The position numbers were made by a program, and so were the translations under genes. From assembly GCA_015178975.1 (NCBI GenBank), contig WHVD01000233.1:40950-104949 (forward strand): a stretch of DNA of 64,000 nucleotides. Reading direction: 5' to 3'. This document shows positions 47,460 through 57,910 of this stretch, piece after piece; within the stretch, counting starts at the first letter, position 1, and each line of letters starts with the position of its first letter. A model generated the notes under the pieces. The model was not told the DNA's origin, made no database searches, and saw nothing but the letters and a program-made list of their open reading frames with translations. This stretch comes from Hysterangium stoloniferum. Its lineage: Eukaryota; Basidiomycota; Agaricomycetes; Hysterangiales; Hysterangiaceae.

Positions 47460-48864
47460 TTACTTCCCATTCCTCCCTTTGCCCTTGCCGCCAAAACTTT
47501 TCCCTTCAAACCCAGGCCGTGCCTTTCCCTTTGGCTTTGCGCCCTTTTTCCTCTCATCCCGTCGCTCCTTGCGCATCGCGAGATTGTCATTGCGCTTCTT
47601 TTGCTTCGTTTCCATATTCGCTTTCAGTTTTTGTTTGCGCTCGTCCCTAATGTCATTTTAAATTTAAAAAAAAAAAAAATTTAATAAATATAACGCACCA
47701 TGTCTTCTTGCTCTTCTCCTTCTCCTTCTCCTTCCTCTTCACGGCTTTCTTCAATCGCCCGACGTCGTCCCTGACTTTTCCACCTTCCAGCCTCAATTCT
47801 GCCTTTTCCCACTTCTGCCGCTCCTCAATGGCCTTGCGTTTTTCCTCCGGCAACGCGGCAAGCTTTTCAACGCGAGATTCGAGCTGCTGCAGCGCCGTTT
47901 TAGGGTCGGATGCGACCTTGTGCTTTTTGGATATGTGGGTGGCACGGGAGGAGGACGGTCCACCCGAGAGGGCATTGAAGGTTACGCTGGCGAATTCGGG
48001 TGCAGGTGGGATGTTGGCTTTGCCCGATGTCGATATAGGGGCTGTGTTGGCAACGGAGGCATCGGCCACGAGGAGTTGCGACTGGATGAGTGTGAGTTTA
48101 CACAGGATCTTGAATATCATGTCAGACGTACATTGGCCGATACTTGTTTTGTGCCATCATGACTCTTTGATTTCCCCTTTTTGCCTTTCTCCTCCTCTTG
48201 CATTCGGATTTTCTCTCTTGTCCCTTTGCGCCGGTTTTCACGAAGCGCTGCGCGCTGTCGCCGCCGTTCTTCCAAGAGCTCATCCTTACTGTCCGCTTCG
48301 TCGCGGTGTCCACGACCACCACGTCGAAGAGAAGCCATTTTAGCATGGAGTTTTTCTCGCAGGGATTCGATCCCGCCAGAAGTGGGCAAGGGCATAATGT
48401 CCTCGTCGTCTACGTCCATCCCGTTCTTTTCATCGTCGTCATCGCCATCGCCGGCGTCGTTCGTGTGCTTCCCTTTGCCTTTGCTGTTGGATTTGGAGGC
48501 TTCAGAGGCTTCCTGTTGCAAGTCGAGGACCGTCTTGTGGTTCGCAGGGTCCAGCTTTGAATATATTAGAGGCATAAAATGTAAAGTAAGAGAATTGCTT
48601 ACTTTATCTTTTCTCGCCTTTTTCGTGGCTTCTTTGATTGTCTGTTTTGGGGCTTTCTTGTTTTTAGAGTTCTTCTGATACTTGGATGCGTACTGAATGT
48701 ATATTATTAGTCTGTCTTTTAAGCATGACAAGAACAGCACTCACTTCGTCGCCGTCTGGGTCCCTCACAAGATAGTGTTTGGCCGGAATGAGCTTCAAGA
48801 GTGATTCAAAGACATCATTGTGGTGCTCAAGTGAAGCTCGCAACGTCGTAATTTGTGTAGACAT
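47460..48864 (-). CDS. Surf6/Rrp14-type ribosome biogenesis protein
   Basis: Minus-strand gene with several introns, start [20 protein letters not shown] at 48864, stop at 47460-47462. The N-terminal block has [12 protein letters not shown], conserved in Rrp14. A Lys-rich linker ([20 protein letters not shown]) and an acidic DGDDDDEK segment follow. The Surf6 domain begins with [17 protein letters not shown] and continues through [19 protein letters not shown]. Later blocks are [11 protein letters not shown] and [20 protein letters not shown]. The last exon reads [20 protein letters not shown] followed by [20 protein letters not shown] and [20 protein letters not shown] nucleolar role in 40S/60S assembly is known for the family. 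The last intron (about 47649-47699) contains a 13-14 nt poly-A/T run. Confidence 0.9.
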
Positions 48865-49029
48865 GTGCGTGCTGTCCGTTTGAAAACGGCGTGGGAATGT
48901 CGCGCTGCACAGTATGTGTTACGTAAGGATCAAGAATCTCAGGAATCGGTTGCTTTTGCTCTAATACCACCCACCCCCTTTGCGCGACATAATAAATTTC
49001 CTTAAAAAATTTCCTTTCTCTTAACTCAC

Positions 49030-50616
49030 ATGGCTACGCCACTCATTGTTCGGAAGAAGCGTAATTTCAAGGCACTAGCTCTCGATGTCTCCAAATCAAC
49101 AATCCCGGCTCCGCCCCCTCCCCCCATCCCCACGCGTCATCCCCCGCCAATTGTCGGCCCAGCAGGCAAACGAAAGCCCCCAGCCATAGATCTCTCAAAG
49201 TCAAAAACAAAGGAGTCTCCTGGAGCGTCAAAAATCGAAGTCTCGTCCTCTGACTTGCTCACAGTTTCTGCGTCGCCCAGTTCCGCACCGCTCAGCGGCT
49301 CACTAAATCCAAAGTCCAGTTTACACCATCACTTGACAGAGCAGATCGCGACCCTTGATATGAACTCGGAAAAGAAGCTGGACTTGAAAAATGAGGACCT
49401 GAAGGAGTTGGCTGAGCTGGGGCAGGGTAATGGAGGCAGTGTGAAGAAGGTAGAGCATATGCCAACTGGTACAATTATGGCGAAGAAGGTGAGCCTTCTG
49501 GCACTTCTTCACGTGGAAATATAAATGTGTTCTCATTGCTTGTAGATTGTTCTTATAGATGCCAAACCCTCTGTCAGGAAACAGATTCTTCGCGAGCTGC
49601 AGATTATGCACGATTGCCATTCCGACCATATTATTTCTTTTCACGGTGCCTTCGTTTCTGATCCCAACATTTGTATTTGTATGGAGTATATGGACAAGGG
49701 CTCTCTCGACGGAATCTACAAGAAACATGGGCCAATTGATATTGATATTGTGGGCAAAATCGCACTGGCGGTTCTTGAGGGCTTGACATACCTATACGAT
49801 GTCCATCGGATCATCCATCGTGGTGAGTATTTCAGTCGTCCAACAAAATGCGCACATTTTGAGCATATGTGTTCGACCCAGACATCAAGCCTTCGAATAT
49901 TCTTTTTAATTCTAAAGGGCAAATAAAGATCTGCGATTTTGGAGTATCCGGTGAACTTATCAACTCCATTGCTGATACCTTCGTGGGGACTTCAACATAT
50001 ATGAGTGTAAGGTTTCCCATAGTGCTTTCATGTGCTTATGATGTTTATGGGTACCTCATGCCAGCCTGAACGTATACAAGGCGCACAATATACCGTAAAG
50101 TCTGACGTCTGGTCACTTGGGATTTCGCTTATAGAACTTGCCCTGGGTCGGTTTCCATTTGCGGACTCGGGCTCTGATGACGAGAGCGACTCGGATTTTG
50201 AAAATACCTTATCACCAGCACGTCCAGGCTCTATTGCATTACCCGCACAAGGCGCGACGGCGACTTTACGAACTAAAACTTCCAAGAAGGACAAGCGCAA
50301 AAGCAAAGGTGTTAGCTTGCAAGGAGGCGGGATGACAATGAGCATCTTGGAACTCTTGCAACATATTGTGAACGAAGATGCGCCGAAACTGACTCCAGAA
50401 GAGAAGTTCCCGCAAGCGGCAACAGCCTTCGTGAATAGCTGTTTACTGAAGGATCCCGATGCGCGTCCAGCACCGAAGGATCTTCTGGTATGTTGCATGC
50501 TCAGTCCGGTGCATCTATAGTCTCACGTGACCGATTCATGCTTCCAGAAATATGAATGGATAGTGCAGTCTGAATCTGCCGATGTCGACCTGGAGGGCTG
50601 GGCCAGTACAATCTAA
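49030..50616 (+). CDS. MAP kinase kinase, Ste7/Fuz7 type
   Basis: Five exons (49030-49488, 49546-49822, 49882-50006, 50065-50487, 50548-50616) join to 450 residues. The N-terminus [12 protein letters not shown] fits a MAPK docking motif (basic cluster then L-x-L). The kinase domain has the Gly loop [12 protein letters not shown], the ATP-binding lysine in IMAKKIVLIDAK, and the catalytic loop [10 protein letters not shown], assembled across an intron that splits the Asp codon. Then come DFG in [20 protein letters not shown], the activation-loop phospho-site context GTSTYMSPERIQG, and [20 protein letters not shown]. An insert rich in Ser/Asp/Lys lies between subdomains IX and X. Ste7-type MAPKKs act in the mating/pheromone cascade and hyphal development. 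Confidence 0.93.
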
Positions 50617-51502
50617 TCAGTTGCGTGGCCGACTGTGCATTTTAGAGGGCCGGCTCAGTGTTTGAATGCGGGACTGCAGAGAGGATGCGGTGTGCTGATC
50701 CCCTTCATATACCAACTTGTATCATCTTGTCACTTATATTCTGTTGGTTGGACTGCATATCTTGTATGTTAGGGAAAGGAACTGTTCTTCATACCACTGG
50801 GTACTTTTTAAGCGCATGTTGTTGTGAACGGGACATGGACAACTTTCTTGTGATAGCTTTTCTGTACTCGAGTAAGCCACCTATGGCTCCCACTTCGGTA
50901 CGGCTGGGCTTTCTTTTGATGTGTCCTCCATACAGTTGCGGACAATCAAAGTCGACCCTGATATTAATTGAGGCGGATTAGATCACGTGACTTCAGTTTT
51001 TTTTTTAATACATTTATATACTGCATCAAATAATGTAGATACATAGCGGTTGGGAGCAGGTACCCTAATGGTAGGTGGATAGGTATGTACATAGGTACTA
51101 GGGTGAGTAGGTGTGGGTATGTGGGTCAAATGTAGAGTGGGGGGAGGGTGAGAGTGTTGAAACAGTTGAATAACACTTTGCAGAACACCCCTGTGAGTGT
51201 GATTGGAAAGTAAACACTAAGGAGACTTTCCTACACCCACAGTGGACTATACTACTAGGTGCTTATCTAAGCATCTATACAGTAGTTACCGACCTAAGGT
51301 AACTCACTCAATACTGCACCTACAGTGCTGGGAAAAATACTACAAATATCAGAAAAATATGGAGATCATAATAGACTATGTTAGAGCTGTAGTATCATAC
51401 TCTAACAGAGAGAGCAAAGGAAAAAGAGAAAAGAAAAAGAGAAGAACAGAGGGGGGTGTTAGGATACGTACAGGGCGGGTTTCCAGAGAAACCCACGGGA
51501 TA
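50617..51502. other. 3' flank of MAPKK grading into repeat-rich DNA
   Basis: No gene recognised. It contains a T-run near 50998-51004 and low-complexity taggt/gtgggt sequence at about 51060-51135. AG-rich sequence lies at about 51410-51450. This marks the left edge of the transposon-derived region. Confidence 0.5.
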
Positions 51503-51600
51503 TCCAGTAGGACTTGGCTTCAGCTTATAGGCTGCACCCTCGCTAAATCATATTGTCCAATTTCAGACGGGCGGACGGGAATCCTGGGGAGTCCGGGCAG
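51503..51600 (-). repeat. Segment repeated in inverted orientation at 54025-54112
   Basis: Read on the minus strand it contains gcagcctataagctgaagc and caagtcct. The plus strand at 54090-54112 reads gcagcacataagctgaagc and caagtcct. Preceding parts (cccg(t/c)(c)tgaaat, gcgaggg) also correspond. The two copies flank the LINE/LTR tangle in opposite orientation. The nature of the element is unknown. Confidence 0.6.
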
Positions 51601-51646
51601 GGGTTGTGGGTCGAAGGGTCATAGGTCGGAGGTTGTGGGTCGTGAG

Positions 51647-52460
51647 TCGAGATTGGTGAGAGATAGATGTGCCAGAGCCCGTGGGCTCCAACTAGTGTGA
51701 GCGGTGTGAATCAAGTAGGGTTTTAAAGTGGAAAATGTATTAGATTACTGGGGGGAATCTAAGCCGATTTTCTGACTGGATTGTATGTACAACATCTGCC
51801 AGTTTAAATAGACCGTGGAGTGAATGTCATACCGAATCCAGTAATAATGAAATGAAATGAGCAAAACATAAAACGGGAATAGTAAACACCAAATTGGTGT
51901 TAGGAACAGGACGGAACGGAGCAGAGTCCGAATAGTGACAAATCATAAACTATAACAGGAAATGGAGCGGGAGCGGAGTCCAAATCATGACAGGTCATTT
52001 GACTAAAATGGGAACGGGGCTCTGTTAGAGAGGTGACGGGTTTTCTGAACAGGGTCTGGTGACTGATGTGCGGGATGAGGTCGGAAATAGACAGAGACAG
52101 AGTCCAGTGAGTATTCCAATGACTGAAACACAACGTAATGAAGACAAATGTAGATGAGTCTGACGTACGGAGTCTGGTGGGAATTCCGGTGAACTGATAA
52201 TGGGTGCATATAAGTTAGTGCCCAGAGTCCAGCGGGATTTCCGGTCGTAACAGGAGCTATGTCTTGCCAAAGGTGTTTGAGGTGTCAATGAATTTTCCTA
52301 GAGTGGTGAGCCCTTTATGGGTTCTGAGGATGGCAGAGGGGGACAGGTCCTGAGAGGTGTTGATTAGGAGATGGTGGTGTTCCTTATATAGAGGGCACTC
52401 AGTCAAGATGTGGAGGTATTCTTTGTATATAGAGTGGTCAGAACTTCCATGACTCTTCAC
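51647..52460 (-). mobile_element. LINE-like (non-LTR) retrotransposon 3' part, copy A
   Basis: On the minus strand, a terminal coding fragment (52460-52257) is followed by an untranslated 3' region to about 51647. The 3' region (51647-52053) is repeated with high similarity at 54168-54576, as expected for 5'-truncated LINE copies. The 3' region carries internal degenerate gagtcc-type repeats. No RT or endonuclease part is visible upstream, so the copy is incomplete. Confidence 0.65.
52257..52460 (-). pseudogene. C-terminal fragment of a LINE-type RT/RNase H polyprotein
   Basis: A 67-codon frame ends ...HILTECPLYKEHHHLL, then LRTHKGLTTLGKFIDTSNTF, then GKT and stop. This matches the C-terminal pattern of basidiomycete LINE proteins (H-x-L-x-x-CPLY, then a KG-L-L-F helix, ending G-x-F-x-K-T). 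The rest of the protein is missing. Its first 15 codons (52417-52461) coincide with sequence also found at the end of a nearby LTR, so this part may not be LINE-derived. Confidence 0.6.
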
Positions 52461-52596
52461 ACCACCATATCCATAGTCACATTGTCCAGGCCATTGTCAG
52501 CCATGGTTTCTTTGGCAAGTACTACCACTGATTTCTCCCTGATCTACCCTTGTCCTGCCCCTGTAGTACAGCCCCCTGTAGTACAGCAGTCATTCA

Positions 52597-53010
52597 GTCC
52601 TGTCAACCATCTAGGTATGATATGACAATATATTAACTATTGAAGTACAATATAGATAGTAAAATAGTTTTAGTTGACTTTAGTAGCTGTAAGACAACTA
52701 AGACAACTAAAGGAGAATAGAATTGACCTTACAGTATGATTCCAAGGGGTGAGTTAATGAAGTAATGAGTTACATACATAAGAGGAGAGAGGATGATACA
52801 AGTAATGTGAAATGTGAGTTGAAGCTGGTTATAGTTTGAGCTTCAACTATTCAATATGAAGCTAGATAGTTGTTGCAAGTTTGAGTTGAAAGCCATTCAA
52901 GATGGCTGAGATGATAATCCCAGTCATGACTTGCAGAACACTAAAAAGGGTGTCTGGGCAAGTTGTGGTTGTGGGGTAAAAGTGTCTGAGTTCTAACTAC
53001 TGTATGTGCA
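52597..53010 (-). mobile_element. LTR fragment, minus orientation
   Basis: Read on the minus strand, about 52996-52917 matches the LTR body seen at 53209-53289 and 54763-54835 (ttagaactcagacactttt, acttgcccagacaccc). Near 52620-52597, tcatacctagatggttga resembles tcatacctaaacggttga just before the end of the 5' LTR (55145-55162). It lacks clean LTR ends, so it is a decayed or truncated copy. Limits are approximate. Confidence 0.55.
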
Positions 53011-53015
53011 CTAAT

Positions 53016-53425
53016 TGTGAGAGGTACGGCAAAATATGCTCAGGAAATATAGTCTGGATGAGCCCATACTATATTTCCATTATTATTTCTTCTTTCTCTC
53101 TATTTTATTATACACTTATATTTAGTTCGATGACCTACATGTATGTATGTGGTACATTGACTCTTGTGGGCACATACACGCCAGACTTATGTATTCTAGC
53201 ACCTGTAATTAGAACTCAGACACTTTTTACCCCGCAACCACGACTTACCCAGACACCCGTTAGTGTCCTGTAAGTTGTGATTGGGGTATCGTCTCGACCG
53301 TCACATACAGGCTTTACTATCTATACAATCAGAGTTTCAAACTGTACCAGTTGAAACTCCATCTATATCTCAATCCGCGTGGACTACATCCATGCTACTC
53401 TATTATTCAACTCTCTCGTTACTTG
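53016..53425 (+). mobile_element. LTR fragment, plus orientation, 3'-truncated
   Basis: Starts tgtgagaggtacggcaaaa, matching the start of the LTR at 54577, and stays alignable through ctactctattattcaactct near 53415. After that it diverges, so the terminal roughly 210 nt of the LTR are missing. It lies head-to-head with the minus-oriented fragment to its left. Confidence 0.7.
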
Positions 53426-54024
53426 TTACGACCGTGTCGCAGCCGTTTCGGCCCCAAGGTTAGCGCCATCTATCGACAATTCAAGTTATTGCTCAAGTCA
53501 CCACATCGGAAACCATCGCCCCCGATGCTGATGTATGCTTTCACGATGATCAAACTCCATTTACGCCCACGTCAAAATATACTTGTACTATCTGGTTAAA
53601 CTTTTGATACATCCCTTTTATTATCATGATCCGTTCTATCCTATGTTTCACATATGTCTATATATACTTGTAACCCTCGAACTATTTCCTTTTCCCGTAA
53701 TTCCGCTCTCGGTTATCTCTTCGGCCTCCGAACTAATCATAAACCTCCCATTCCTAGTCAAGCTTATTGTCAATACCTTGTTCCACTCTTCTCCTAGTTA
53801 GTATTTTCTAGATGCCTGATACTTGTATATGAACCCGCTGTAGTTGTAGTTATTAGGCAATCAGAATATCAACTCAGAATACCCTCTTACGCCTCTAGCA
53901 GTCTTGTACTAAGAATCCCCTCATCTGCCTTCGCGTGTGCTCGTCCACTCTCGGTCACCAACCCTTGGCCCGACACTCGACTTAACCTTTGGTCCCAATC
54001 GGTATCTTGCCGAAAGGAACTCGT
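53426..54024. other. Unassigned sequence between LTR fragment and repeat
   Basis: No coding family or repeat match within the window was found. Probably decayed transposon sequence, judging only by its surroundings. Confidence 0.4.
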
Positions 54025-54112
54025 TAGGATTAGTCTTGGCCCGCCCGAAATTTAAGGACACTCAATGGACATTTGCGAGGGCGCAGCACATAAGCTGAAG
54101 CCAAGTCCTTCC
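54025..54112 (+). repeat. Inverted counterpart of 51503-51600
   Basis: Contains ggcccgcccgaaattt, gcgagggcgcagc and ataagctgaagccaagtcct. The same blocks occur in the same order on the minus strand at 51600-51503. Confidence 0.6.
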
Positions 54113-54167
54113 GATTGGTCCCTGTCAGCCAACTGACATCAGTCAGTTTTCAGTTCTTAACAGGAGG

Positions 54168-54576
54168 TCGAGATAGGTGAGAGAGATAGATGCACCGGAG
54201 CCCATGGGCTCCGACTAGTGTGAGCGGTATAATTCAAGTAGGAGTTTAGAGCAGAAAATGTATTAGATTACTGGGGGGAATCTAAGCCGATTTTCTGACT
54301 GGATTGTATGTACAACATCTGCCAGTTTAAATAGACCATGGAGTGAATGTCATACCGAATCCAGTAATAATGAAATGAAACGAGAAAAACATAAAACGGG
54401 AATAGTAAACACCAATTTGGTGTTAGGAACGGGACGGAACGGAGTGGAGTCCAAATAGTGACAAATCATAAACCATAACAGGAAACGGAACGGGAGTGGA
54501 GTCTGAATCATGACAGGTCATTTGACTAAAATGGGAACGGGGCTCTGTTAGAGAGGTGATGGGTTTTCTGAGCGGG
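54168..54576 (-). mobile_element. LINE-like 3' region, copy B, interrupted by an LTR element
   Basis: Alignable over its whole length with 51647-52053 (shared ctactgggg-type core, ccagtttaaatagacc, aaatgggaacggggctctgt). Similarity stops exactly where the TGTGAGAGG start of the LTR begins at 54577. The LTR element therefore inserted into this copy. Confidence 0.7.
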
Positions 54577-55207
54577 TGTGAGAGGTATGGCGAAATACAC
54601 TCAGGAAATATAGTCGGATGAGCTCTTACTATATTTCCTTTATTATTTCTGTTTTCTCTCTTTTATTATATCTATAATTAGTTCGATGACCTATGTATGT
54701 GGTACATTGACTCTTGTGGGTGCACACACACCAGACTTATGTATTCTAGCACCCATAGTTTAGAACTCAGACACTTTTTACACTGCAACCATGACTTACC
54801 CAGACACCTGTTAGTGTCCTGTAAGTTGTGATTGGTGTATCGTCTCGACCATCACAGACAGGCTTTAGCCATCTACTCAATCAGAGTTTCGAACTGTACC
54901 AGTCGAAACTCAATCCTTATCTCAATCCGCGAGGACTACATCCATGCTACTCTATTATTTGACTCTCTAGTTACTCTACTTTGCACTCGAGCAGTCGTTC
55001 AGAATCGCACTTAACAGTCGATTCTACTTATTCGTTCTAGCTCTCTACCTTATTCTAGATAGCTACTTCTCTCTACCATATTGAACTAAGTAGTCAATAC
55101 GCATTCAGTCTGTATTAGACTTAGACAGTCAATACATCTTAGTGTCATACCTAAACGGTTGATATTCTTCGTATATAGAATGGTTAGAACTTCCACCACT
55201 CTTCACA
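54577..55207 (+). mobile_element. 5' LTR of plus-strand LTR retrotransposon
   Basis: 631 bp, begins TGTGAGAGG and ends CTCTTCACA (TG...CA). The start is defined by the break in the LINE copy and by the matching fragment at 53016. The end is defined by a primer-binding-like site and by the same CTTCACA end in the second LTR family at 57240. The 3' LTR partner is not in the window. Confidence 0.75.
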
Positions 55208-55226
55208 GTGGTGATCCGAGCCGGAC
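55208..55226 (+). other. Putative primer-binding site
   Basis: One base after the LTR end, TGGTGATCCGAGCCGGA starts with the TGG expected for pairing to a tRNA 3' CCA. The matching tRNA cannot be named from this window. Confidence 0.55.
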
Positions 55227-55285
55227 CGTACTTTCCCTACGAAGAAAAAACAATACTTTATGACTATTAGCTTCTAAGCACATAA

Positions 55286-57239
55286 ATGACCACAGGCAAG
55301 AACCAAACGCTGAGATCTTCGATGACCCCAAGTAGTTCAAAACCTCGTCAAAGACCTGCAAGTCTGGAACCACCCTGTAATGTCACCATGAGGAAGTCTT
55401 CGTTGACTTTTCAAGAACCAGTTCCTCCTGGAAGTTCCCCCAGAGCAGCAGCTGGACCATCAACGGATGCTCCCCCAAGTCCACGTGAAGAATGTCCGTC
55501 AACTGAGCAGTCGAACATTCCTGGAGCTAATGTTGAGACTACCCGTGCTCCCGAACCCATTCTCTCGTTCCCGCCTAGGCAGGTCATCCTTAAGCAATTC
55601 TTTGGGGGTCATATGGTTTATGCTCAACCCATCAACTTACAATGGGAAGCGTACTACGCTGATCAAATCACTGCAGATTAGGTTACTCCCTTCGTGGAGG
55701 AGTACAATACAGATTACCCTCTTCTACCGGCGACTGTAGCAGTCTGGTTAGGTGGTTATCAGGCCATTTTATCGGTGCAAGATCTATTCATGTGATCTGG
55801 AACCCTTGAGGATCTGACCTGCTCGATTCCCGAATGGTCAAGTGAGGTTACTTCTGTTATGGAAGAAGGAAGGACGATTCTTAAGCAAGAAGTGTTCTCT
55901 TTATTTCTCGAAGTGCTCCGCACACACGATGACACATTGCAAATCCTTCACGTCCTGCTTGGTGGGGATCACATCGTCTTCAAAGTTGACTACCAGTATA
56001 TATACATCCGGATGTTGGAGGAGTCTCTTAACAGGATCACTCGGAATTCTTCGTTTGCGTATTTTACTTTAAGGGGTCGGTTAAGGCAAAATCAGAGGAG
56101 ACTTGATAAGATGGTTTTGGAAGTGCTCTATCCTTATGGTGATTCCATCCAGGTACCCGATTTGCCCATCTCCACAACCAGTTCATTTGTTTGTACCCTG
56201 AATGGGTCTCCCGACACTCGTTTCCTTCGTTCGCTCAATCGTCCCATTATTTTGCAAGACTTCCCATTGGATATGAGGATGCAAGTTGCAGAACATCTTC
56301 AGGAAAAGGGAATGGAAATCTGCACTCCCCTCTATCAACCTCAACCTCGTCGACCTTTGAATACGGCCAAAATCGAGAGAGGAATCGCAATGGAACCTAG
56401 CCCTACCCCCCATCAGGGAATTCACCGTTCTCGCATCACGTTCGAATGGATTCTGAGTAATTCTAACGTCGGTGATCAACAAGCTGTGACTAGGAATCGA
56501 TCAGTCGCCAACAGGGGTCGACCGTCTTTCTCTACTGCATTCACTGAGGGTATAGCTGGTCAAGTTGCTGGTCAAGGATCGCTGAATCCAGTCGATCCCC
56601 ACCATTCCCTGCCGATCTCCTCAAACCCCTTTCTGCCAGCAGGAGGACCCCCTAGTAATTCATCTGGGAGTTCTAGTGCCTCAAGCTATGGAGGGAATTC
56701 AGGATGTGGGGGGCATTACGGTAGAGTACCTAACTCTCCCTTTCAAACTCTGATGCAGCCTCGAGCAAGGGCGTCTATCAATGACTTACCTAAGGACAAA
56801 AGGATCGCTCTTAATACCAACAACATCAAGATAAAATGGTCAGACCTTCCCGAATACGATGGAACTCAATCCAAGGCATTGGATTACATCATGGATATTA
56901 TGAGTCTCTCGGAGATCTCAGACTCCATGAGCACATTGTTGGGAGTCGCTCTGCCAAGACAACTTACCGGCAATGCCAAGATCTGGTGGAGCACCCTAGA
57001 CCGTGAACATCGCACTGAATGCAGTCGATCTCACAGATCGTTTCTTTGGGGTATCGTAGAAGGATTACTTGGAACTTGTTGGCATGAATCCTTAGCTCTA
57101 GAATGGGAAGCCATGAAATTTCGAGAAATCGGTCACAATCATGAGACACCCGTTCATTACATTCAGCAGAGGGTCAAGCTCTATTGATTCTTGTATGGGT
57201 TCCACCAAAACCGGAAGGATGAAATGCGCAGACTCATCC
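55286..57239 (+). pseudogene. Gag of the plus-strand LTR element, with stops and truncated by insertion
   Basis: A single frame from ATG 55286 to the break at 57239. It is interrupted by TAG at 55679, TGA at 55793 and TGA at 57185. The N-terminal part is Pro/Ser-rich. The gag capsid-like region includes KWSDLPEYDGTQSKALDYIM, LLGVALPRQLTGNAKIWWST and ETPVHYIQQRVKLY, typical of Ty3-type gag in fungi. After the last stop the frame continues FLYGFHQNRKDEMRRLI before the LTR of the second element begins. Protease, RT and 3' LTR are absent, presumably beyond the inserted element. Non-functional as it stands. Confidence 0.8.
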
Positions 57240-57885
57240 TGTGAAGAGTCGATAGATTCTGACTGTTCGATATACGAAGAATAGTGTCTATTCAACTACT
57301 ATTAGCAGATATTGACCGTACAGTACAATACCGTAGATTACTAGACAAGCTGTACTAGTAAGAAGACACGCTATGCATCACAAGAGCAGCTGTACAGTTG
57401 CTCTTGACAGCTAGAATGAAAGAATGAAAGAGTTGACCTTCACGGTACAACTCGCAGCTAGATGTAAAGTAGATAATCAACGCGAAGTTGAATATCTAGA
57501 GTAAAGAAATAATAGCGCGAGTCGACTATAATGTCGACTAGCGCAAAGACCTTAGATTGGAACTCGACCTTCGCGGTTCGAGTCTGAAGTACGTTAGTAC
57601 GGAAGAGAATACTACCTTTTAAAGGTAGTTGAAACGTTACCCTTGACACCTCTCGCTATTCGACATCTGGGTCATTTACGAGGTGGTGTCTGCTGGGTAA
57701 AGGTTGTCTGTCTCTTTTGGCGCCGAGAGCACCCATACGTATACACAAAGCTTTGAACTACAAAATCAAGGTGTGCTCGAAATATAGAAAGAATATAAAG
57801 AAAGAAAATAAAAGGTAAATAATAAAGTACTATAATCCAGCTATTATTCCTTAGTCCAGGTATGCATATATGCATACCCTTTACA
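57240..57885 (-). mobile_element. 3' LTR of the minus-strand chromovirus
   Basis: 646 bp. On the minus strand it begins TGTAAAGGGTATGC at 57885 and ends CTCTTCACA at 57240. It is preceded on that strand by a G-rich polypurine tract. It is related to the LTR at 54577 at both ends (TGT(A/G)A(A/G)RGG..., TATTCTTCGTATAT...CTCTTCACA) but diverged in the body, so it belongs to a sister family. Confidence 0.75.
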
Positions 57886-57900
57886 GTGCCCCCCAGTTCG
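57886..57900 (-). other. Polypurine tract
   Basis: Minus strand cgaactggggggcac, directly next to the LTR start. This is the position and composition expected of the plus-strand primer of an LTR retrotransposon. Confidence 0.6.
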
Positions 57901-57910
57901 AAGGGATGTG

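Larger units (their letters stand above)
54577..57239 (+). mobile_element. Plus-strand LTR retrotransposon, 5' part (LTR-PBS-gag)
   Basis: 5' LTR, primer-binding-like site and decayed gag form the left part of a Ty3-type element, cut at 57239 by a second element. The LTR start interrupts a LINE copy, so this is the middle layer of a three-level nest. Confidence 0.75.

Noticed and set aside
47708..48678. Plus-strand frames of 165-211 codons within the RRP14 gene
   Set aside because: Antisense of the Lys/Glu-rich Surf6 coding exons, which are strongly conserved on the minus strand.
20502..48864. Possible functional cluster of RNA-processing genes (Rpp1, Rrp40, Rrp14, L17)
   Set aside because: They are separated by unrelated genes, lie on both strands and have independent promoters. 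Co-location looks incidental.
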